From the NCBI GenBank assembly GCA_021784495.1, contig JAJXSQ010000185.1:1-5255 (forward strand): DNA of 5,255 nucleotides, in the 5' to 3' direction. The notes under the pieces were generated by a model. The model had not been told where the DNA came from. It ran no database searches and worked only from the letters and a program-made list of their open reading frames with translations. Below are positions 1 to 4,796 of the stretch, one piece after another (position 1 is the first letter of the stretch; every line of letters begins with the position of its first letter). The DNA comes from Myxococcales bacterium. Lineage in GTDB: Bacteria > Myxococcota > Myxococcia > Myxococcales > Anaeromyxobacteraceae. The translations under genes and the position numbers were made by a program.

Positions 1-222
1 TGCCGTCGCCAGGTCGAGGTCCACCTGGAGGGCGCGGGCGATCCGGAGGACCTGCCGGGCGGTCTCACCGGGCCGGAGGACGAGCCGCTGGGCGGCGACG
101 AGGGCGCGCGCCAGCTCCTCCCGGCCCGCCCGGTAGGCCGCGCGGTCCCCTCCCGCCAGCGCGCCGCGCCGCGCCTTCTCGTGCAGCTCGCGGAACGCCG
201 CGAGCCACTCGGCGAGGCTCAT
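1..222 (-). CDS. Probable PilZ-family protein, N-terminal 74 residues (runs off left edge)
   Basis: An open frame starts with ATG at 222, two bases after the HU stop codon, and stays open for 74 codons to the window edge, so the gene is cut and no stop is seen. The visible part is an alpha-helical, Arg/Ala/Leu-rich segment beginning MSLAEWLAAFRELHEKARRG. It continues with YRAGREELARALVAAQRL (about residues 36-53) and an RPGETARQVLRIARALQVDL stretch (about 55-74). From memory this resembles the N-terminal helix region ahead of a PilZ (c-di-GMP-binding) domain in deltaproteobacterial proteins; the PilZ domain itself would lie outside the window. The AAGAAGG-like purine stretch in the end of the HU gene could serve as its ribosome binding site. 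Close spacing suggests co-transcription with HU. That this is a gene is fairly sure; the family call is tentative. Confidence 0.55.
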   Translation of the reverse strand, partial: MSLAEWLAAFRELHEKARRGALAGGDRAAYRAGREELARALVAAQRLVLRPGETARQVLRIARALQVDLDLATA

Positions 223-224
223 CG

Positions 225-497
225 CTACAGGACCTTCTTCAGCTCGGGGGCGGGCTTGAAGCCGACGGTCCGGGTGGGCGCGATCTGGATCTCGGCGCCG
301 GTCCGCGGGTTCCGCCCGACGCGGCCGGCCCGCTTCTTCACCGAGAAGGTGCCGAAGCCGGGCATGACGAAGCGCTTGTCCTTGCGGATGCCCTTCCCCA
401 GCTGCTCGAACACCGCGTCCACCACCTGGGCCACTTGCCGCTTCGAGAGGTCGGGGTGCGCCCCTTGCACCTTCTCGATCAGGTCAGCCTTGGTCAT
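225..497 (-). CDS. HU-family histone-like DNA-binding protein
   Basis: This is a complete 90-residue protein, the usual length for HU/IHF-family nucleoid proteins, which work as dimers that bend and compact DNA. The N-terminal helical dimerisation part begins MTKADLIEKV and includes the typical LSKRQVAQVVDAVFEQL run (residues 17-33). The family signature GFGTFSVKKRAGR follows at 47-59. The DNA-binding beta-arm holds GRNPRTG (61-67), with the intercalating proline at 64, and the C-terminus is TVGFKPAPELKKVL. Nothing separates HU-alpha, HU-beta or IHF with certainty, so I give no symbol. The start ATG at 497 has a GAGGGG purine stretch (508-513) 10 bases upstream, slightly far. A sigma70-like promoter in the 90-bp gap after kce suggests it is transcribed independently of the lysine operon, with the gene starting at 222 downstream in the same unit. 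Confidence 0.95.
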   Translation of the reverse strand: MTKADLIEKVQGAHPDLSKRQVAQVVDAVFEQLGKGIRKDKRFVMPGFGTFSVKKRAGRVGRNPRTGAEIQIAPTRTVGFKPAPELKKVL

Positions 498-527
498 GTC
501 GTCAGAGCCCCTCGGATGCGTCCGCGG

Positions 528-556
528 AAGGTATCGATCCGCTCCGAGCGCGTCAA
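528..556 (-). promoter_or_regulatory. Candidate sigma70 promoter for the HU gene
   Basis: On the minus strand, TTGACG (551-556) matches five of six bases of the -35 consensus. It is followed by exactly 17 bases and then TACCTT (528-533), which keeps the TA and the final T of the -10 consensus. Transcription would start near position 521, giving a leader of about 25 bases that contains the GAGGGG Shine-Dalgarno candidate at 508-513. It lies in the gap between kce and HU, where an independent housekeeping promoter is expected. This is a sequence match only. Confidence 0.5.
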
Positions 557-587
557 GGCGCGCCTCCGCGGGCCGGCGGGGGGCGCC

Positions 588-1430
588 TCAGCCTCCGCCG
601 ACGAAGGGCTTGACGCCCAGGAGCGCCCGGGCCTCGGCGGGCGAGCACGGCGTCCTGCCGGCCGCCAGCGCGCGCTCGACCGCCGCCGCGACGAGGGCGT
701 CGCTGCCGGTCGCCGGCACGCCGCGGGCGAGGAAGAGGTTGTCCTCGAGCCCGACCCGGAGGTGCCCGCCCAGCGCGAGCGCGAGCTCCACCACCGGGAG
801 CTCCGCCCGCCCGATCCCGGCGGCCGTCCAGGCGACGCCGGCGGGGAGCCCCTCCGCGAGGAAGCGGAGGTTCCGCTCGCTCGCCGAGATGCCCCCCGGG
901 ACGCCGAGGACGAGCTGGACGTGGTAGGGCGCGGCGAGGTGGCCGCGTTCGAGGAGCCAGCGCAGGGTGTCGAGCATCCCGGCGTCGTACACCTCGCACT
1001 CGGGGACGAGCGCCGCCGCGCGGATCGCGGCGGCGGTCCGGACGACGTCGGGCCGGGCGTTGACGAAGACGCCGTCGCCGAAGTTCATGGTCCCGAGGTT
1101 CAGGGTCGCCATCTCCGCCCCCGGCACCAGGGAGCCGAGCCGCTCGTCCAGCGACATGCCGACCGCGCCGCCGGTCGACACCTGGACGACGACGGCGCTC
1201 CCGGCGTCGCGGATCCGGGCCACGATCTCGGAGTAGTGCGCGGCCTCCTGCGACGGGCGCCCGTCCGGCCAGCGGGCGTGCAGGTGGACGACCGCCGCGC
1301 CGGCCCGGCCGGCGGCCACCGCGGCGGCGGCGATCTCGACGGGCAGGTAGGGCACCGCCGGGTTCTGGTCCCGGGTGACCTCGGCGCCCACCACCGCGGC
1401 GGTGATGACCACCGGCCGGGCCCCGGTCAT
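588..1430 (-). CDS. kce: 3-keto-5-aminohexanoate cleavage enzyme (BKACE/DUF849 family)
   Basis: This 280-residue TIM-barrel protein belongs to the Zn-dependent beta-keto acid cleavage family. Kce converts 3-keto-5-aminohexanoate plus acetyl-CoA to acetoacetate and L-3-aminobutyryl-CoA in lysine fermentation. Visible motifs: VGAEVTRDQNPAVPYLP (14-30), whose Glu17 should correspond to the substrate amino-binding Glu14 of the Cloacimonas enzyme; HLHAR (49-53), whose His49 and His51 match the zinc ligands; QVSTGGAVGM (83-92); TLNLGTMNFGD (109-119); and RVGLEDN (225-231), with Arg225, the third metal ligand Glu229 and the catalytic-type Asp230. Residue correspondences are from memory of the family. 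ATG at 1430 overlaps the kal stop as ATGA, so translation is probably coupled; a GGGG lies six bases upstream and a GAGG touches the start codon. Neighbouring kal and kamDE support Kce over other DUF849 specificities. It is apparently the last gene of the operon. Confidence 0.95.
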   Translation of the reverse strand: MTGARPVVITAAVVGAEVTRDQNPAVPYLPVEIAAAAVAAGRAGAAVVHLHARWPDGRPSQEAAHYSEIVARIRDAGSAVVVQVSTGGAVGMSLDERLGSLVPGAEMATLNLGTMNFGDGVFVNARPDVVRTAAAIRAAALVPECEVYDAGMLDTLRWLLERGHLAAPYHVQLVLGVPGGISASERNLRFLAEGLPAGVAWTAAGIGRAELPVVELALALGGHLRVGLEDNLFLARGVPATGSDALVAAAVERALAAGRTPCSPAEARALLGVKPFVGGG

Positions 1431-1813
1431 CCTCGACCCCGCTGCCTCGCCGCCGGCACGACGCAGGTGCCGGTGGCCCGGCAGACGAGCACCGGCGCGG
1501 CCAGCGGCTCGGCGGCGCTGTCCGAGAGGTCCGGCCGGGCGCGGATCACGGCGCGCGCCTCGAAGGCCATCTCCCGGGAGGTCGCGCCGACGTGGACGAT
1601 CTCGCCGGTCGCCTCCACGAAGTCCCCGGCGCGCACCGGGGAGAGGAACTCGATCGCGGAGTAGGCGCGGAAGAGCCCCTCGTCGCCGTCGTGGCGGACC
1701 AGGAGCTCGGTCGCCACGTCGCCGAAGAGCGCCAGGAGCCGCGCGCCGTCCACCAGCCCCCCGCCGTAGTGCGCGTCGGCGTCCGACAGCCGGATCCGGA
1801 TCATCGCCCGCAT
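1427..1813 (-). CDS. kal: 3-aminobutyryl-CoA ammonia-lyase
   Basis: This 128-residue protein has the length of known Kal enzymes, small hotdog-fold lyases that remove ammonia from L-3-aminobutyryl-CoA to give crotonyl-CoA, the step straight after Kce. Family-typical segments run through the whole chain: DAHYGGGLVDGARLLALFGD (13-32) with the long hotdog helix after it, HDGDEGLFRAYSAIEFLSPV (41-60), RAGDFVEATGEIVHVGATSR (61-80), RPDLSDSAAE (93-102) and VLVCRATGTCVVP (108-120). I chose ATG at 1813 because GGAGG (1821-1825) lies seven bases upstream; a second ATG at residue 4 is too far from it. The gap from kamE is 16 bases and the stop overlaps the kce start by four bases. No catalytic residue looks missing. 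The gene order places it before kce although it acts after it. Confidence 0.95.
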   Translation of the reverse strand: MRAMIRIRLSDADAHYGGGLVDGARLLALFGDVATELLVRHDGDEGLFRAYSAIEFLSPVRAGDFVEATGEIVHVGATSREMAFEARAVIRARPDLSDSAAEPLAAPVLVCRATGTCVVPAARQRGRG

Positions 1814-1820
1814 GTGGTCT

Positions 1821-1825
1821 CCTCC
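1821..1825 (-). promoter_or_regulatory. Strong ribosome binding site of kal
   Basis: The minus strand reads GGGAGGAG here, with GGAGG seven bases before the ATG at 1813. It fills the only non-overlapping junction of the operon (16 bases after the kamE stop). It fixes the kal start at 1813 rather than the in-frame ATG at 1804, and suggests kal is initiated independently rather than by coupling. Confidence 0.75.
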
Positions 1826-1829
1826 CGCG

Positions 1830-2597
1830 TCAGGGCCCGGGGCCCGTCCCGCGCCGCCGGATCACCTCGGCCACGACGTAGGCGGCGACGTCGGAGGGGC
1901 GCGTCCCCGGGCCGAAGCCCGCGTCGTATCCCAGCTCGAGGGCGAGCCGGTGATCGATGCGCGGCCCCCCGAGGATGGCGATCACCCGCCCGCGCAGGCC
2001 GAGCCGCTCCAGCTGCTCGACGAGGTCGCGCGCGTTCCGCCGGTGGACGTCCCGCTGGGTGACCACCTGGGAGACGAGCACCGCGTCGGCGCCCGCCGCG
2101 CCGCAGGCGCGCGCCAGGTCGACGTTCTCGACCTGCGCCCCGAGGTTCCGGGCGTCGAGGCAGGGGTACCGCTCCAGCCCCGGGTCGCCGGCGAACCCCT
2201 TCATGTTCATGATGGCGTCGATCCCGACCGCGTGGGCGTCGGCGCCGGTGCAGGCGCCGAGGACGACGATCCGCCGGCCGACGGCGCGGAGGGCGTGGGC
2301 GTTCAGCTCGTCGAAGCCGCGGTGCTCCAGGGTGACCTCGGGCACCTCGAGCGCCCCGAGGTCGACGGCGGCCGCGGTCCGCGCGTAGACCACGAAGAAG
2401 GTGAAGCCCTCGGCGGCCCGCTCCATCGCCGCGACGTGCACCTGCTCGAGCCCGAGTTGGCGCGCGATCGCGGTCGCGGCCTCCCGGGCCCGGGCGCCCG
2501 CCTCCAGGGGCAGCACGAAGGAGAGCTGCACCGCGCCGTCGTCGCGGCGATCCCCGTAGGGTCGGACGACGCCGGCCTCGGACGGCGCGCGGCTCAC
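1830..2597 (-). CDS. kamE: Lysine 5,6-aminomutase beta subunit (B12-binding)
   Basis: With KamD this 255-residue subunit forms the adenosylcobalamin- and PLP-dependent mutase that shifts the terminal amino group of beta-lysine (or D-lysine) to C5. An N-terminal dimerisation part (about 1-105) includes RPYGDRRDDGAVQLSFVLPL and a GFTFFVVYA strand. A Rossmann-like cobalamin domain follows (about 108-250) with DAHAVG (120-125), the DxHxxG motif whose His122 is the lower cobalt ligand. Lys133, in IMNMKGFAGD, lies 11 residues later, the same distance as His133-Lys144 in the clostridial enzyme, where Lys144 forms the PLP aldimine. SQVVTQRDVH (176-185), ILGGPRIDH (208-216) and GFGPGTRPSD (227-236) complete the domain. 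The start is GTG at 2597, overlapping the upstream stop as GTGA, with GAGGGG (2601-2606) just before it. A long in-frame extension upstream reaches position 3008 but lies within the preceding gene and is unlike the family. Confidence 0.97.
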   Translation of the reverse strand: MSRAPSEAGVVRPYGDRRDDGAVQLSFVLPLEAGARAREAATAIARQLGLEQVHVAAMERAAEGFTFFVVYARTAAAVDLGALEVPEVTLEHRGFDELNAHALRAVGRRIVVLGACTGADAHAVGIDAIMNMKGFAGDPGLERYPCLDARNLGAQVENVDLARACGAAGADAVLVSQVVTQRDVHRRNARDLVEQLERLGLRGRVIAILGGPRIDHRLALELGYDAGFGPGTRPSDVAAYVVAEVIRRRGTGPGP

Positions 2598-3154
2598 TCG
2601 CCCCTCGCGAGCCGGAGCGCCTGGAGGACCGCCTGCCAGGTCTCGAGCAGCGCCGGCGGGATGGGCGAGCGGCCGGTGAAGAAGAGCCGATACTGGCTCC
2701 TCCCGTCGCAGAGCGCGTAGGCCCAGCCGTGCCAGCCGCCCTGGTCGGCCTCCTGCGTGACGGCCGCGACGCCGGCCGCGGTGGTCGGGTGGCGCCGGAC
2801 GCGATCGAGCCCGCCCGCTCCGCGCCGGAGCGACTCCTCGGCCGCGTCGCGGCACGCGCGGACCGACTCGAACGGGGTCGGGACCCGCCAGGCCTCGAGG
2901 CGGGCGGCGCCGTTCGGCGGCTCGAGGACCAGCCGGTCTGGGCCACCGCTCGCGGTCCAGTCCCCGGGGGCCTCGAGCGCCAGCGCCCCGACGGGGTAGA
3001 CGAGCCACCCGGGACGCTCCGCGGGGCGGGCCTGCGGCGCCGGCGCGAGCGTCTCCCGGATCGTCCCGCAGCCCGCGCCGAGGAGCGCCGCCGCGGCGAG
3101 CGCCCGCGCCAGCCGGGAGCGGGCCCGCCGCGCCGAGGCTCGCGGCGCCCTCAC
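2594..3154 (-). CDS. Putative lipoprotein of unknown function, inserted between kamD and kamE
   Basis: I do not recognise this 186-residue protein. It starts with an Arg-rich segment and a hydrophobic Ala/Leu run (about 15-28) ending LLGAGC, with Cys29 as the likely lipidation site, so it is probably exported and membrane-anchored. Position -3 is Gly rather than the usual Leu, so the lipobox is imperfect. After a Pro/Ala-rich linker (36-48), WLVYPVGALALEAPGDW and DRLVLEPPNGAARLEAW (about 50-89) look like beta-hairpins. A helix around FESVRACRDAAEESLRRG (95-112), a VAAVTQEADQGGWHGWAYAL stretch (129-148), FFTGRS, and an amphipathic C-terminal helix LLETWQAVLQALRLARGE follow. The layout is vaguely like small DcrB/PsbP-type folds, which is a guess. 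The start is GTG at 3154 with GGAGG four bases upstream; the gene overlaps kamD and kamE by four bases each. Why a lipoprotein sits between two subunits of a cytoplasmic enzyme is unknown. Confidence 0.75.
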   Translation of the reverse strand: MRAPRASARRARSRLARALAAAALLGAGCGTIRETLAPAPQARPAERPGWLVYPVGALALEAPGDWTASGGPDRLVLEPPNGAARLEAWRVPTPFESVRACRDAAEESLRRGAGGLDRVRRHPTTAAGVAAVTQEADQGGWHGWAYALCDGRSQYRLFFTGRSPIPPALLETWQAVLQALRLARGE

Positions 3155-4722
3155 CTGGCCTCCAGCAGGTCGAGGAGGGGGTTGAAGTGGTCCGGGTCCC
3201 GCTCGACGACGCCCGCGAGCCCCTTGCCGCCGGTCTCCTGGCGGGCGACGTCCCCGAAGCGCGCCTTCCCGATCGCGGCGAAGAGCCCCTCCCGGGCGAC
3301 CTCCTCGAGCAGGAGGCGCGCCCGGTGGAGGGTCGCGGCGGCGCGCGCCTCGACGAGGCCGCCCCGCCGGAGCTCGAGCTCTCCGCCCATCGACCGCCAC
3401 GCCCGCCCGACGTAGTCGGCGGCGCGCAGCGCCACGAAGCGGTCCATGAGGAGCGGGTTGTGCATCGCCTCCGTCATCATGCCGAGGAGCTGGATGCCCT
3501 GCCCGGTCACCGCCCCGATCACGTCGGCCATGACGTCGTAGGCGTGGGCGAAGAAGATGTCCCCCCCCTTGTGCTTCGTGGGCGGCATGTACTTGATCGG
3601 CGCCGCCGGGAAGAGGGTCCGGACGAGGAGGGCCTGGGCCAGCTCCCGGGCGATCGTGTCCTCCCGGGCCGGATCGATCTCGAACGCGTGGCCGAGGCCG
3701 ACGAGCCGGTCGGGGAGCCCGGCGCGGTGGGCGAAGGCCTCGTTGACGAACTGGGAGGCGATCACCGTGTGCGCCGCCTCGTCGGCGTCGGCGGTGGTGA
3801 TGTAGTTGTCCTCCCCGGTGTTGATGACGATGCCGGCGAGCGCGCAGATCCGGCGCGAGAAGTGCTGGTCGCAGAGCGTCCGCCGCATGTTGATGTCGCG
3901 GAAGAGGATGCCGTACATGGCGTCGTTGAGGAGCATGTCGAGCCGCTCCACGGCCGCCAGGTAGGCGATCTCCGGCATGCAGAGCCCCGAGCTGTAGTTC
4001 GTGAGCTGGAGGTAGCGGCCGAGGCGGCGCGACTCGTCGTCCAGCGCCGCCCGCATGATCCGGAAGTTCTCCTGGGTGGCGTAGGTGCCCCCGAAGCCCT
4101 CGGTCGTCGCCCCCTCCGGCACGTAGTCGAGGAGGGACTGCGCGGTCGACCGGATCACCGCGATGACGTCCGCGCCCGCCTGCGCCGCGGCCCGCGCCTG
4201 CGCCACGTCGTCGTGGATGTTCCCGGTGGCGACGATGAGGTACCGGTGCGGGCGGGGGCCCACCCCCAGCTCGCGCCGGAGCCCGTCGCGGCGCGCCACC
4301 CGATCGCGCAGCTCGGCGACCGCGGCCCGCGTCTCCTCGGCCACGAGCGCGCGGATCTCCCGGTCGGCGCTCGGCTCCACCTTGGGCGCCCGCTCGGGGA
4401 GGGAGGCGATCCGGGCGGCGACGTCGGCCGGGGCCGCGGCGCCCTCCCGGAGGGCGAGGCCGAACCACCAGGCCGCGCCCCTCCCCAGGAGGCCGCGCCG
4501 CGCCAGCTCGTCCACCGCGAGGTTCGCGAGCGGGACGCCCCCGGGGCCGGCGCCGTTCATGCCCAGGAGGCGGAGGACCGTCCGCTCGATCGAGACGGTG
4601 GTGTGCCGCTCGACGAAGGCGAGGACCGGATCGGTGACCGCCGCGGCCAGCTCCCGGCACCGCCCGATCTCCTCCGGATCGAGGGGGAGATCCGGTACCC
4701 GGCGGCCGTCGTCCAGCAGCAT
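3151..4722 (-). CDS. kamD: Lysine 5,6-aminomutase alpha subunit
   Basis: This 523-residue protein is close to the roughly 516 residues of clostridial KamD. It supplies the TIM-barrel half of lysine 5,6-aminomutase, holding PLP and substrate over the cobalamin carried by KamE. Conserved stretches: ERHTTVSIERTVLRLLGMNG (38-57), YLIVATGNIHDDV (161-173), TEGFGGTYATQENFRIM (207-223), LTNYSSGLCMPEIAYLA (240-256), LNDAMYGILFRDINMRRTLC (265-284), NTGEDNYITTADA (301-313), and KHKGGDIFFAHAYDVMADVI (383-402) followed by LLGMMTEAMHNP (412-423). The PLP and lysine contacts I recall for the clostridial enzyme (R184, S189, S238, Y263, R268, D298) fall at R191, S196, S245, Y270, R275 and D305, a constant shift of seven. 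ATG at 4722 starts just before the conserved region; no Shine-Dalgarno is seen before it, and the open frame upstream is non-coding in character. The stop overlaps the next gene. Confidence 0.97.
   Translation of the reverse strand: MLLDDGRRVPDLPLDPEEIGRCRELAAAVTDPVLAFVERHTTVSIERTVLRLLGMNGAGPGGVPLANLAVDELARRGLLGRGAAWWFGLALREGAAAPADVAARIASLPERAPKVEPSADREIRALVAEETRAAVAELRDRVARRDGLRRELGVGPRPHRYLIVATGNIHDDVAQARAAAQAGADVIAVIRSTAQSLLDYVPEGATTEGFGGTYATQENFRIMRAALDDESRRLGRYLQLTNYSSGLCMPEIAYLAAVERLDMLLNDAMYGILFRDINMRRTLCDQHFSRRICALAGIVINTGEDNYITTADADEAAHTVIASQFVNEAFAHRAGLPDRLVGLGHAFEIDPAREDTIARELAQALLVRTLFPAAPIKYMPPTKHKGGDIFFAHAYDVMADVIGAVTGQGIQLLGMMTEAMHNPLLMDRFVALRAADYVGRAWRSMGGELELRRGGLVEARAAATLHRARLLLEEVAREGLFAAIGKARFGDVARQETGGKGLAGVVERDPDHFNPLLDLLEAR
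3159..3163 (-). promoter_or_regulatory. Ribosome binding site fixing the GTG start of the putative lipoprotein gene
   Basis: On the minus strand TGGAGG lies inside the last codons of kamD and is followed by CCAG and then GTG at 3154. The spacing is a little short but the match is strong. It supports starting the lipoprotein at the GTGA overlap with the kamD stop rather than anywhere in the long open extension upstream, which lies inside kamD in another frame. Confidence 0.6.
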
Positions 4723-4729
4723 GACGCGA

Positions 4730-4758
4730 GGTGTAGGCCGGCGCGCGCGCCCCGGCAA
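4730..4758 (-). promoter_or_regulatory. Candidate promoter for the kamD operon, possibly leaderless
   Basis: On the minus strand, TTGCCG (4753-4758) and TACACC (4730-4735) are separated by exactly 17 bases in the 74-bp gap upstream of kamD. The -10 box ends seven bases before the kamD ATG, so transcription would begin at or next to the A of the start codon. That agrees with the absence of a Shine-Dalgarno sequence. Both boxes are only partial matches, so this is a candidate, but it is the best pair I can see in the gap. Confidence 0.35.
4737..4756. repeat. Inverted repeat with alternating CG core upstream of kamD
   Basis: The arms GCCGG (4737-4741) and CCGGC (4752-4756) flank a run of alternating C and G; positions 4740-4751 alone form a perfect 12-base palindrome, GGCGCGCGCGCC. 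It lies almost entirely in the spacer of the candidate kamD promoter, where a regulator could bind or where the DNA shape could affect promoter strength. In so GC-rich a genome it may be chance. Confidence 0.3.
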
Positions 4759-4796
4759 GGGTCCAACCGGGCACAGCGCCCGATCGCGGCGCGACC

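Noticed and set aside
555..590. Possible terminator after kce
   Set aside because: The stretch is GC-rich with short self-complementary pieces, but I see no clear long stem followed by a T-run.
435..1664. A 409-codon open frame on the plus strand
   Set aside because: It lies antisense to kce and kal, which have clear family motifs. Its product is low-complexity Arg/Gly/Ala/Pro/Asp-rich sequence, as expected from the opposite strand of GC-rich coding DNA.
1812..2720. A 302-codon open frame on the plus strand opposite kamE
   Set aside because: Its composition is typical of an antisense shadow, it has no recognisable motifs, and it covers the well-supported kamE gene.
1801..2946. A 381-codon minus-strand frame overlapping kamE and the lipoprotein-like gene
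   Set aside because: It is an Arg-rich out-of-frame product with no family features, and both overlapped genes are better supported.
2594..4774. A 726-codon minus-strand frame ending at the same stop as the lipoprotein-like gene
   Set aside because: Everything upstream of 3154 lies inside kamD in another frame and is Arg/Gly/Pro-rich nonsense. Only the segment after the GTG at 3154, with its GGAGG, looks like a protein.
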